From: Mycetocola tolaasinivorans
Lineage (GTDB): Bacteria; Actinomycetota; Actinomycetes; Actinomycetales; Microbacteriaceae
Assembly: GCF_003667565.1 (NCBI RefSeq)
Contig: NZ_RCUX01000007.1
Span: 124,001 to 188,000 of the forward strand
Length of the DNA: 64,000 bases
Direction of reading: 5' to 3'
Shown here: piece after piece, positions 17,144 to 25,950 of the stretch
Layout: each line of letters opens with the position of its first letter
Numbering within the stretch: the first letter of the stretch is position 1
Notes under the pieces: model-generated
Told to the model about the DNA's origin: nothing
The model's database searches: none
Seen by the model: only the letters and a program-made list of their open reading frames with translations
Position numbers and translations under genes: made by a program

Positions 17144-18741
17144 GCGGATACTCCTTCGAGGTCGCCCACGGCTTTGATGCGCACGCGCGTGGCACCGCCG
17201 GGGAGGTAGGGGATCGGGATTTCGTCAACGTCGAGGATGGTGACGGTTGCCGGGTCCGCCCCGGCGGCCACGGCCTCGGCGATGGCGCGTTCCTTGAGGG
17301 CGGCGAGCACGGTGTCGCGGCTGCCCGGAACGATCGATTCCACCGTGTCGATCTCGGCGCCCACCTGGGAGATGGAGGCGCCGATGGCGTTGGCCACCCC
17401 GGCGTTTTCGGGGCGGATGATCTCACCGAGCAGGGGCAGGGTGTGATCCAGCAGCACCGCCCCGCCACCCACGGCGACCACGGGGATCGGCTCGGGGGAG
17501 GTGCGCATGCGGTCGATGGCCTCGGCGATGCGCTCGTCGATGCGGGCCAGTACCCGGGCGACAAACGCCGGATCGAGGTGGGCGACGCGGGCGGGATCGC
17601 CCAGCTGCGCGCGCCCGCCGGCCACCGCGATGTCGGTGGCGGTGAGGACGTCCCCACCAAAAACGAGTGCCTTTTCGGTGAGGCGGAAGCCTACGGACTC
17701 GGGGCCCACCTCGGCGGTCTCGGAATTCACGAGGGACCCGCCGCCGATCCCGATCGAGATCACGTCGGGCATGCGGAAGTTTGTGCGTACGCCCGCGACC
17801 GCGACGCTCGCCGCGGCCTCGCGTGGGAAGCCGCCCTCGATCAGGCCGATGTCCGCGGTGGTTCCGCCCACGTCCACCACCGCGCAGGTGGCCAGGCCGG
17901 TGGTTTCGGCGGCCCCGCGCATCGAGTTGGTGGGGCCGGAGGCGAAGGTGGCCACCGGGTAGCGGCGCACAAACTCCTCGTCCATCAGGGTGCCGTCGTT
18001 CTGGCTGAGGTAGATCGGGGCGGTGATGCCGAGCCCGCGCACGGTGGTCGCGAGCCCCTCGATGACCTCGGCACCCAGCTCGCGCAGGGCGGCGTTGATC
18101 ACGGTGGCGTTTTCGCGCTCGAGGATGCCCAGACGGCCAATCTCGTGGGACAGCGAGAACGTCACGTGCTCGGGCAGCTCGGCGCGCAGAATCTCGGCCG
18201 CGGCGGCCTCCAGCTCGGCGTTCAGCGGGCTGAAGATTGAGGCGATCGCGACCGAGCGCACCCCGGCGGCCCGCATGTCCGCGGCCTGGGCGCGCAGCTC
18301 ATCCGGGTCGAGCGGGGAGATCGGGCGGCCGTCAAACTCGTGGCCGCCGTGCGCGAGGTACACCCGGGCGTCGATGGCGGTAACCAGGGAGTCCGGCCAG
18401 TCGGTCAGCGGGGGCAGCGCGGCGCTCGCCGGCAGCCCGAGCCGCACCACCGCGGTGGGGGCGAGGTCTCGGGCCTGCACGAGGGCGTTCACGAAGTGCG
18501 TGGTGCCGATCATCACCGCACGCACGTCATCGTTGTCAAACGCAGACTGCTCGCGCAGCGCCTGGATGGCCACCCCGATGCCCGAGGTGACGTCCGCGGT
18601 GGTGGAGCGTTTGACTCCGGCGAGCACGGTGCGGCCGTCCATCAGCACGGCGTCGGTGTTGGTGCCACCCACGTCGATGCCGATGCGCAGGGCGCGCGCC
18701 GCGGGGGCCGGGACGGAGGCGGGAACCCGGGCGTCCGTCAC
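17140..18741 (-). CDS. Hydantoinase A/oxoprolinase family protein
   Basis: A 533-residue actin-like ATPase of the hydantoinase/oxoprolinase group. RIGIDVGGTNTDAVLMDG (about 19-36) is the N-terminal nucleotide motif, MIGTTHFVNALVQ is near 96, and CAVVDVGGTTADIGLIEGG near 285 is the second phosphate motif. Members use ATP to open cyclic amide or hydantoin rings, or carboxylate ketones. It overlaps the permease gene upstream and DUF917 downstream by four bases each, suggesting import and ring opening of one cyclic substrate. It is shorter than 5-oxoprolinase and lacks the HyuB partner. Confidence 0.88.
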   Translation of the reverse strand: MTDARVPASVPAPAARALRIGIDVGGTNTDAVLMDGRTVLAGVKRSTTADVTSGIGVAIQALREQSAFDNDDVRAVMIGTTHFVNALVQARDLAPTAVVRLGLPASAALPPLTDWPDSLVTAIDARVYLAHGGHEFDGRPISPLDPDELRAQAADMRAAGVRSVAIASIFSPLNAELEAAAAEILRAELPEHVTFSLSHEIGRLGILERENATVINAALRELGAEVIEGLATTVRGLGITAPIYLSQNDGTLMDEEFVRRYPVATFASGPTNSMRGAAETTGLATCAVVDVGGTTADIGLIEGGFPREAAASVAVAGVRTNFRMPDVISIGIGGGSLVNSETAEVGPESVGFRLTEKALVFGGDVLTATDIAVAGGRAQLGDPARVAHLDPAFVARVLARIDERIAEAIDRMRTSPEPIPVVAVGGGAVLLDHTLPLLGEIIRPENAGVANAIGASISQVGAEIDTVESIVPGSRDTVLAALKERAIAEAVAAGADPATVTILDVDEIPIPYLPGGATRVRIKAVGDLEGVSA

Positions 18742-20060
18742 GCGGCCACCTCGATCTTGCTGGTGTGGGCCACGCCCACACCGCGCACGAGTCCAAGCTT
18801 GCCAGCGATCACGTACAGCACAATCGAGAGCAGGAGGCTCGTGACCGCGGGGATGCCCCAGGTCACAAAGTGGCCTACGAGTGCGGAGGCCGCCCAGATG
18901 ATGAGGGTGGCCGGTACCCAGCGCGGTGCGGTTTCGGGCAGGGCGGTCTCGTCATCGCCGCGCTTTTCCAGCAGCGGACGGAACGCCTTGACGATGAAGT
19001 ACTCGGCGACCATGATGCCCGCGATGGGCGGGAAGACCACGCCGAGCAGCACGAGGAAGTCGGTGAACCTGCCGAGGATGCCGGCCGCGGCGAGGACCGA
19101 TCCGATCACACCGAAGATGACCGAGGTCCACAGACGGTTGAGGCGCACGCCGAACAGGGTGTGCACGAAGGTGATCACGCCGAGGGTCGAGGAGTACAGG
19201 TTCCAGTCGTTGACCTTGAGCGTGCCGGAGACCACGATGATCAGGCCGATGAGGCCAACCGAGGAGGTGATGATCGCGACGATGTCTCCGCTCTGGGCGC
19301 CGTGGGCGACGAGCACACCGGCGAGGCCGATCACGAACTCACCGAGGGAGACGCCCACCACGGTCTGCTTGACGACGTCGGATCCGCTGCGGTTGAAGCG
19401 GGTCATATCGGGGGTGATGATGGCGCCCACGATCACGCCACCGGCGACGATGCCCGCGCCGGCGATGAGGCTGAGCGAGGGGCCGGGCGGCGGGCCCGAG
19501 AGCAGTTCGCCCAGGTTGTGACGCGATAGTTCGGAGGTCACCGACCAGGCCACGAGAATGAGGAACAGCGGCACGGTGATGTTGGCGAGCCACTGCATGC
19601 CGAGGAAGCCGAAGGCTACGATCGCGGTCACGATGAGGCCGAAGATGAGGCTCCACAGCCAGGGGGCCATGACACCGGGCAGCAGGGCGTTCAGCGAGTC
19701 GGCGGAGATCGCCGACTGAATGCCGAACCAGCCGATCAGGCTGATGCCGATCGCGAGGCCCACGAGGGCCGCCCCGACGTCGCCGAAGCCGGTCCAGCGG
19801 GCGAGCAGCGAGGTGTTGAGGCCCTCGCGCTGGCCGATGATGCCCACCGCGAGCATGATCAGTTCGACGAGCAGCGAGCCGAGCAGGATCGCGAGGAAGG
19901 CGTTGGCGAAGCTCATGCCGTAGCCGAGCGTGGCACCGATCAGGAACTGGGCGAGCGCCCCGACCATGCCGAAGCGCTGGACGGCGATGCCAAACCAGTG
20001 GCGGCGGGCGGAGGCGGGAACGCGGGCGAGCGCGTAGTCGTCTGAGGAGGACTGGGACAT
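18738..20060 (-). CDS. CodB-like cytosine/purine permease (NCS1 family)
   Basis: A 440-residue membrane protein with about 12 hydrophobic segments. RHWFGIAVQRFGMVGALAQFLIGATLGYGMSF and IGWFGIQSAISADSLN match the CodB branch of the NCS1 nucleobase:cation symporters. An AAGGACC site precedes the ATG. It overlaps the hydantoinase gene by four bases, and a cyclic ureide or hydantoin is therefore the most likely cargo. It is clearly a different branch from the two tandem NCS1 permeases at 24-27 kb. Confidence 0.85.
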   Translation of the reverse strand: MSQSSSDDYALARVPASARRHWFGIAVQRFGMVGALAQFLIGATLGYGMSFANAFLAILLGSLLVELIMLAVGIIGQREGLNTSLLARWTGFGDVGAALVGLAIGISLIGWFGIQSAISADSLNALLPGVMAPWLWSLIFGLIVTAIVAFGFLGMQWLANITVPLFLILVAWSVTSELSRHNLGELLSGPPPGPSLSLIAGAGIVAGGVIVGAIITPDMTRFNRSGSDVVKQTVVGVSLGEFVIGLAGVLVAHGAQSGDIVAIITSSVGLIGLIIVVSGTLKVNDWNLYSSTLGVITFVHTLFGVRLNRLWTSVIFGVIGSVLAAAGILGRFTDFLVLLGVVFPPIAGIMVAEYFIVKAFRPLLEKRGDDETALPETAPRWVPATLIIWAASALVGHFVTWGIPAVTSLLLSIVLYVIAGKLGLVRGVGVAHTSKIEVAA

Positions 20061-20203
20061 TTCTGGTCCTTCGAAAGGGTGGGGATAGGGGGTGCCGGAA
20101 ACGGCGGTGGGGAGGGGATCCGGCGGGGTGCCGGTCTGGCCGCGGACGGGAGGCTTCCTGCGGCGGGCGGGGTGTCGAAAAGTGTGCGGGGTGCGTTCGG
20201 CGC

Positions 20204-21064
20204 CTAGGCGTTTGCGGGGTCGCGCAGCGCGCGTTTTTCTCCCGCGAGCACCGCCGCACGGAGGCGGTTCTGTGCCGGGGGAATCGGACAGCTGAAGAAG
20301 TCGCTGAAGCCGCAGGGCGGCACGAACGCGAAGTTGAGGTCCAGCGTGATGGCCGCACCATCGGGCACCGGGTCCAGGCGGAGGAAGCGGCCGGGGGCGT
20401 AGCTGGTGGCTCCGGTGGTGGCGTCGGCAAACACGAGCACGAGGGCGGGGCCATCGGCAAACACCAGGAGCTCCGCATCCTGATCGTCGACCCGCACGGT
20501 GATGGTGCCGGGCACGGCCTTGGTGTGGCCGGTGTCGGAGGCGCGGGTGAAGCCCCAGGGCATTCGGGCGTCCGGTTCGCCGGCGTGGAAGGTGCCGGTC
20601 AGGACCCAGGTGGGGTCAAAGTCGTGGGTGTCGATCCCGGTGAGGGTGCGCACCGTGCCTGCCTCGGTGTCGTAGAGGCGCAGCTCATAGTCGGTGCCGT
20701 CGAGACTGAAGGCGTCGATGGTGAGGGTGCCGTATTCGAGGAGGGGGAGCCCCGCCGGGGTGAGGCGGCCGAGCACGGTGTCTACTCCGGGGGTGAGCTC
20801 GGTACGACCCGAGGCATCGAGAAGGGCCACACCGGGGTCGGTGGCCCGCACGTGGACGCCCTCCTCCTCGCCGACCCGCCAGACGGTGACCGGGAAGCCG
20901 TCCACCGCGGTCTCGGTCGCCCCCACCGGCACATAGCTGATCAGTGCGGCGGCCCCGGTGCGGCCGGTCACCTGCGCGAGGCGCTCGGCGCGCCAGGCGG
21001 CGTGGATCGCGGCCGGGCCCTGCGGGGTGGCCGAGGTGGGTGCGGAGGCGGAGGAGAGAGTCAT
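20204..21064 (-). CDS. DUF1684 domain protein
   Basis: A 286-residue soluble protein ending with the DUF1684 signature: LDLNFAFVPPCGFSDFFSCP followed by IPPAQNRLRAAVLAGEK (about 240-278), which carries the conserved Pro-Pro-Cys and Cys-Pro. The N-terminal half is beta-rich. No enzyme activity is established for the family. No clear ribosome site is visible before the ATG, although a GATAAT box lies three bases upstream, so the start is less certain than the rest. It sits between the FucU and permease genes, 83 bases after one and 143 before the other. Confidence 0.82.
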   Translation of the reverse strand: MTLSSASAPTSATPQGPAAIHAAWRAERLAQVTGRTGAAALISYVPVGATETAVDGFPVTVWRVGEEEGVHVRATDPGVALLDASGRTELTPGVDTVLGRLTPAGLPLLEYGTLTIDAFSLDGTDYELRLYDTEAGTVRTLTGIDTHDFDPTWVLTGTFHAGEPDARMPWGFTRASDTGHTKAVPGTITVRVDDQDAELLVFADGPALVLVFADATTGATSYAPGRFLRLDPVPDGAAITLDLNFAFVPPCGFSDFFSCPIPPAQNRLRAAVLAGEKRALRDPANA

Positions 21065-21147
21065 GGGATTATCATCATTGACCCACTTTCGGGGTACAGC
21101 GAGTTTGATGACAAACTATGACGACCTTCCGGTCGGGAGGAGGGTGT

Positions 21148-21573
21148 TTAGACCACGCCCTTGGTGATGAGGAAGCACCCGTAGGGGCGGTCGTCGGTGG
21201 TCGCGATCACCGCGAAGGCCGAGCGGGCGCGGCGGTAGAACTCGAAGCGCTCGATCGGTTCGATCCCGATCTCGCGGCCCTCTGCGGCCTCGGCCGCGGC
21301 GATTAGCTCGCGCTGCACCTCGGGGATCGCATCCGGATCGCCCACCACCTCCATGCGCCCGATGGGTTCGGCGATGAAGGTGTCGACCGGGAACACCGTG
21401 AACAGCGCCTCGGCCAGCCGGGTCACGTCGATCCCGGGCAGCGTGATGACCTCGGCACCCGCGGCGTGCGCGGGGTAGTTTCGGTCCACGACGGCGAGGA
21501 CGTCGCCGTGACCCATCCGGGCGATCGCGTACAGGAGGTCTGCCGAGAGCAGCGGGTCGATTCCCTTGAGCAT
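21148..21573 (-). CDS. FucU/RbsD family sugar mutarotase
   Basis: A 141-residue protein beginning MLKGIDPLLSADLLYAIARM, with the catalytic GHGD (His22) and Asp30. The C-terminal ERFEFYRRARSAFAVIATTD and YGCFLITKGVV pattern fits the FucU (L-fucose mutarotase) branch better than RbsD (D-ribose pyranase). It would interconvert the anomers or ring forms of the monosaccharide released by the adjacent glycosidase. It starts four bases after the glycosidase stop and is surely co-transcribed with it. Confidence 0.85.
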   Translation of the reverse strand: MLKGIDPLLSADLLYAIARMGHGDVLAVVDRNYPAHAAGAEVITLPGIDVTRLAEALFTVFPVDTFIAEPIGRMEVVGDPDAIPEVQRELIAAAEAAEGREIGIEPIERFEFYRRARSAFAVIATTDDRPYGCFLITKGVV

Positions 21574-21577
21574 GGTG

Positions 21578-24295
21578 TCAGCCTTCCGTGGCGAGGGTCA
21601 GGAACAGTGCGGGTGCGGCCAGCAGGCCGTTGACCTCGGGCTCGGGGCGCAGGCTGGTGCCCGCGTAGAACTCGTTGGCGGCGGAGCCCCACACCGTGAT
21701 CTCGATGGTGTTGCTGCCCGCCCGCAGCAGCGTGGCCGGCACGGCAAACCGGTAGGGTCGCCAGCCGCGCTCGCCGAGGTGGGTGCCGTTGATGCTCAGT
21801 GACGCCGAACCGGAGACCTCGGGCAGGACCAGGGTGGCGTCAGCAGGCGGCACCTCGGCCAGCTCGAACGTGGCCCGATAGGTCGCCGCACCGGAGTACT
21901 CGGGAAGGATGCTCTGCCAGCCGGCCGCGACGTCGATCGGTGTGCCGGTGCCCGTATCTTCGGGGAGCGTGAGGGTCCAGCCCTCGGCGAGGATCAGCGT
22001 GGGTGCCGCGGCTGCTTGTGCGGATGCGGCGGATTCGTTGAATACGGCGGCTGCGGGTTCGGCGCTGGTGCCGCCCGACCCGGCCCAGACAAACAGTCGC
22101 AGCTCGCCCGGTTCGAGGCTCAGCCGGGCCTCGGCGAGCGGAAGGGCGGCGCCGGTGGCGGCATCCCACTCGGCGATGTTGGTGCCCGTGAGCGTACCCG
22201 AGATCCGTTCCGTACCGTCGTTGAACAGCGCGACGCGGGTGCGGCCCTCGGCATCAATTCCGGTGCGCACGCGCAGCCCGGCGGCGTCGGTACTCGGGAG
22301 GAAGACCGCGTCGCCGCGGGCGGATACCCCCAGCTCGGCCGCGAGTACCGCGCTCTCGGGAACGGACGTCAGCCGTGCACCCGGAAGGGCGCGCACCGCG
22401 CCGCCGTCCTGCAGCGTGGTGAGCCCGGGCCCGGTGCGGATCACGCGGATGCCGGAGTTCGCGATGCCCTCCAGCGCGGTGATGCTCGCCGCGCCCGCGA
22501 GGGTGCGCACGCCCGGCAGCACGAGCGCCCGGGCGGTCGGGACCGACCCGGCCGCGATGTCGGCGAGTGAGCGCTCATCGACCACGCGCCAGGGGATGCC
22601 GGCGGCATCGAGCGCGCTCGCCCACGCACCAAACTGCGCGAAGTGCTCCCCGCTCTGGCCGTGGGTCCAGATGGTGCGCAGCGGCCAGAACAGCAGCACG
22701 CTCGGGTCGTCCGAGAGCGGTTCGAGGAACTCGCTCAGGCGGGCCGACTCGGCGGCGTAGGCCGCGTGGAAGCCCGCAAACCAGGGCTCGAAGTTGATGC
22801 CCGGCGGGAAGTCGAAGCGCGGGTTGGCCATCGATTCGTGGTCGTTTCCGTGCCCGTGGGTCTGGTAAAAACCGTGGAACACCATCTGGCGCATGCCGGC
22901 GAGGTGGTGACGAACGGTGGTCGAGCGCAGCTCGTCGAGGGTGAGGCCCCAGTGGCCCGACCACGGGGTGCCGCCCTCGGGCGGGGTCAGGAAGTACTGT
23001 TCGACGATGGTGCCGGTGCGGCCGGTGGCGCGGGCGATCGAGTCGCCGAGGCGCGGGCTCAGCTGGGCCACGCCGTCCTGCGCATCCACCGCGGTGAGGT
23101 CGCGGTAGGCGTCCACCCCGAAGTGGTCGAGCCCGAAGTTGGCGCGCAGATCCCACTCGCCAAACTCGGTGCCCGGCGTGAACGTGCCGATGTGGGTGAG
23201 CACCTCGTGGCCGGACTGCAGCAGGCTGTGCCGGTGGCTCCAGTCGCGCAGCTTTCCGAGGAAGCCCTCCATCGTGAGCTCGGCGTAGAACTGCCAGAAG
23301 CGCGCGCGCAGCGCGAGCGCCGCGGGGTCCGAAGTCTCGGTGAATACCGCCCAGATGAGGGCGTCATGGGTGTCCGCGCCCAGGCTGCGGGCGAGATCCA
23401 GGGTGTCGGTGTGCACCGGCACCGAGGAGCCGATGCCGCCCGAGCGCTGCGTCCAGTCGTAGTAGACCGCGTGCGGCTGATCGAAGAACACGTACCGCAC
23501 GGTGGAGCCGAAGTGGTCGCCCACGGCCTCCCGGAACGGCTCATAACCGGCCTCAATGAAGCGATCCACGGCCGCGGGATCCAGCGGGTTCACCAGGTGT
23601 GAGGTGGTGGATCGGGCCGACACCAGCACGAGGGCGCGGGTGAGCGTCGCCTCCGCGCCGCTGATGGTGAGCGCGGCGGTCGTATCGGTGGCGGTGAGGC
23701 TCGTCGCGGCGGCGATATCGGTAACGCCCGCGCTCTCCGCGGCGGCCGTGTCGGCAGTCGCCGTGCTCCCAGCAGGCACCGTTCCGCTCACCGCCAGGGC
23801 CCGCTCGATCCGCCAGTCGGCCCACAGCGGTACCCCGCCGTCATAGTGCCAGGCCATCGCGGCCGGGCCCAGGCCCTCGGTGCCCGAGACGATGCCGGAG
23901 ATTTCCCCGGTGCCCGAGCCCCCGGAAAGCTCGACGGTGGTCCAAAACAGGTGGCGTTCGCGGAGGTGATCGTGGCCGGCCACCGCGCGGCCGCCGGCCT
24001 GGCCGGTCTGCCAGTTGTAGTCGTCGTAGAAGCCCACCACCATGTCGAGGGCGGCGGCCTCCTCCACGGCCCAGCGGCACGCGGCGAGGTAGGCGGGTTC
24101 CAGGTACTCGTGCATCGGGAACGAGAGGCGTGCCTGCACCTGGAAGCTGCGGATTCCGGCGGCGTGCATCTGGCGCACCTGGGTGCGCACCTGTGCCTCA
24201 TCGGGCAGGTGGTGCCAGAACCAGTAGGTGGCCGGGGAGTGCCAGGCGTCGGGGTCGACAAAGCGCGGATCTACCGCGTGCGGGGTGGCGCTCAT
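21578..24295 (-). CDS. Large glycoside hydrolase, GH106-like (alpha-L-rhamnosidase type)
   Basis: A 905-residue protein with no signal peptide, so it is cytosolic. The N-terminal part resembles GH106 and related barrels: SPATYWFWHHLPDEAQVRTQ (about 20-39), a MHAAGIRSFQVQAR strand and GFYDDYNWQTGQAGGR (about 93-108). Near 274 the motif reads VFFDQPHAVYYDW, where related proteins often have D-E-P; this may bear on catalysis. The last 150 residues form a galactose-binding-like beta sandwich (ATYRATFEL ... LSINGTHLGERGWRPYRF). It would cleave an imported glycoside. Neighbouring mutarotase, kinase and two NCS1 permeases suggest the glycoside may carry a nucleobase-like aglycone. Confidence 0.75.
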   Translation of the reverse strand: MSATPHAVDPRFVDPDAWHSPATYWFWHHLPDEAQVRTQVRQMHAAGIRSFQVQARLSFPMHEYLEPAYLAACRWAVEEAAALDMVVGFYDDYNWQTGQAGGRAVAGHDHLRERHLFWTTVELSGGSGTGEISGIVSGTEGLGPAAMAWHYDGGVPLWADWRIERALAVSGTVPAGSTATADTAAAESAGVTDIAAATSLTATDTTAALTISGAEATLTRALVLVSARSTTSHLVNPLDPAAVDRFIEAGYEPFREAVGDHFGSTVRYVFFDQPHAVYYDWTQRSGGIGSSVPVHTDTLDLARSLGADTHDALIWAVFTETSDPAALALRARFWQFYAELTMEGFLGKLRDWSHRHSLLQSGHEVLTHIGTFTPGTEFGEWDLRANFGLDHFGVDAYRDLTAVDAQDGVAQLSPRLGDSIARATGRTGTIVEQYFLTPPEGGTPWSGHWGLTLDELRSTTVRHHLAGMRQMVFHGFYQTHGHGNDHESMANPRFDFPPGINFEPWFAGFHAAYAAESARLSEFLEPLSDDPSVLLFWPLRTIWTHGQSGEHFAQFGAWASALDAAGIPWRVVDERSLADIAAGSVPTARALVLPGVRTLAGAASITALEGIANSGIRVIRTGPGLTTLQDGGAVRALPGARLTSVPESAVLAAELGVSARGDAVFLPSTDAAGLRVRTGIDAEGRTRVALFNDGTERISGTLTGTNIAEWDAATGAALPLAEARLSLEPGELRLFVWAGSGGTSAEPAAAVFNESAASAQAAAAPTLILAEGWTLTLPEDTGTGTPIDVAAGWQSILPEYSGAATYRATFELAEVPPADATLVLPEVSGSASLSINGTHLGERGWRPYRFAVPATLLRAGSNTIEITVWGSAANEFYAGTSLRPEPEVNGLLAAPALFLTLATEG

Positions 24296-25893
24296 CGAGC
24301 GTCCTCGGCATCGATGTCAACATCTGCTGTGGCCAGAACGGCCACGCCCTCCGCGAGGATCTCGGCGTCCGCCGGGAGGTCGCCTCGCTCGGCGACGGGC
24401 AGCTTCGAGCGATCCGGGGCCAGATCAATCTTGAACGCAAACGTGAGCAGCGCGTAGAGCGCGGCCCCGAGCACCATGGCACCGATCACGCCGATGTTGC
24501 TCTGGCCGATGACGCCGGTGCGGGCGTCCTCGGTGAGGAGGAAGCCGGTGATCTTGGCGAAGTTCGGGTCGGCGCTCGACACGGTTCCGAGGCCCACGAT
24601 GGTACCCACGATCAGGCTGGTGAAGGCGGTCCAGCGCCAGTCGCGGCCGCCGAAGCCCGAGCCGTTGATCATTCGGATGTCCCAGTTCAGGCGGCGCTGA
24701 CGGATGAAGTCCACGAGCTGGATGCCACCCATCGTGCCCATCAGTACGGCGATGAGCGAGAGGAAGGACTGGAAGGTCGCGAGGAACGAGGTCGACACGA
24801 ACAGCAGGTAGAACGCCCCGGCGGCGATGAGGAGCGCGTTGATCGCGGTGGTGACCGAGCGGCGCAGCGGGAAGCCCACGGCCATGAGCGCGAGGCCCGA
24901 GCTGTAGATACCGGTGGTGGCGGCCGAGACCAGGGAGATCACGATCACGATGGAGAAGGGGATGAAGAACCACATCGGCAGCAGCGAGGTGAGCGCGCCG
25001 ATCGGGTCGTTGGCGGCGGCCTCACCGAGCTTGGCGTCGCTGCCGACGAGGAGCGCGCCGACGATGAGCATCGCGATCACGGGCACGGCGATGCCGAAGG
25101 TGGTGGCACCGATCACGCCGCGGGCGTGGGTCTTGCGCGGCAGGTAGCGGGAGAAGTCGCCGCCGGAGTTGATGAAGCCGATGCCGACGATGGTCATGGC
25201 CATGATGATGCCGCCGATGAAGACGAGCGGGTCGCCGGCCGCGGCATCGCCGAGCTGACCCCACTTGACCTCGGGGAGCACAAAGAACAGGAAGGCGATG
25301 GTCATGACGCCGGTGATCCAGGCGATCCAGACCTCGATGGCGAGGATGAATCCGTGGCCGAAGACCGCGGCGGTCATGGTCACGGCGAGCACCACGATGA
25401 ACCAGCCCACGGTGGTGGGTACGGTGGGTGCACCGCCGTCGCCGGCGAAGACCGCGGGCCATACCTTGGCGAAGAGGTTCGCTCCGGTGGTGGAGGCCAG
25501 GGTGATGCTGGTGACCTGCCAACCGGTGTTGGAAAGGTAGCCGAAGAAGGCGGGCAGGAAGTTGCCCTTCGAGCCGAAGGCGAAGCGCGTCTGCACGAGC
25601 GTCGGCAGGCCGGTGCGCGGGCCACCCACGGCGATCAGGCCCACCAGGGCGGCGGAGATCAGGTAGCCGAGGGTGCCGGCGATGATCGTCTGCCAGACGT
25701 TCAGCCCGAGGCTGAAGATGAAGATTCCGTAGCTCACCCCGAGGATCGAGACGTTCCAGGAGAACCACACGGGGAACAGCCCGCTGGGCTTTCCGCGGCG
25801 TTCGGCGTCCGGGACGGGGTTGATGCCGTTGGCCTCGACCCCCATCGTGTTGCCGGTGGCGACGGTTGTGGTGTCCGCTGCGCTGTTGCTCAT
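24292..25893 (-). CDS. NCS1-family nucleobase/nucleoside permease (second tandem copy)
   Basis: A 533-residue membrane protein with about 12 segments. Conserved NCS1 blocks are LFPVWFSWNVSILGVSYGIF, GPRTGLPTLVQTRFAFGSKG (loop after TM2-3) and the FINSGGDFSRYLPRK segment. The last 45 residues form an acidic hydrophilic tail that the upstream paralogue lacks. It overlaps the glycosidase start by four bases. NCS1 proteins carry purines, pyrimidines, hydantoins, allantoin or thiamine-type compounds with Na+ or H+. The tandem paralogue lies 57 bases upstream. Confidence 0.86.
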   Translation of the reverse strand: MSNSAADTTTVATGNTMGVEANGINPVPDAERRGKPSGLFPVWFSWNVSILGVSYGIFIFSLGLNVWQTIIAGTLGYLISAALVGLIAVGGPRTGLPTLVQTRFAFGSKGNFLPAFFGYLSNTGWQVTSITLASTTGANLFAKVWPAVFAGDGGAPTVPTTVGWFIVVLAVTMTAAVFGHGFILAIEVWIAWITGVMTIAFLFFVLPEVKWGQLGDAAAGDPLVFIGGIIMAMTIVGIGFINSGGDFSRYLPRKTHARGVIGATTFGIAVPVIAMLIVGALLVGSDAKLGEAAANDPIGALTSLLPMWFFIPFSIVIVISLVSAATTGIYSSGLALMAVGFPLRRSVTTAINALLIAAGAFYLLFVSTSFLATFQSFLSLIAVLMGTMGGIQLVDFIRQRRLNWDIRMINGSGFGGRDWRWTAFTSLIVGTIVGLGTVSSADPNFAKITGFLLTEDARTGVIGQSNIGVIGAMVLGAALYALLTFAFKIDLAPDRSKLPVAERGDLPADAEILAEGVAVLATADVDIDAEDAR

Positions 25894-25950
25894 TGTGCTC
25901 CCTCGGGGAATACCGGTCGGGGCGCGGCGGTTGCCGCGCCCCGCTGGGTG

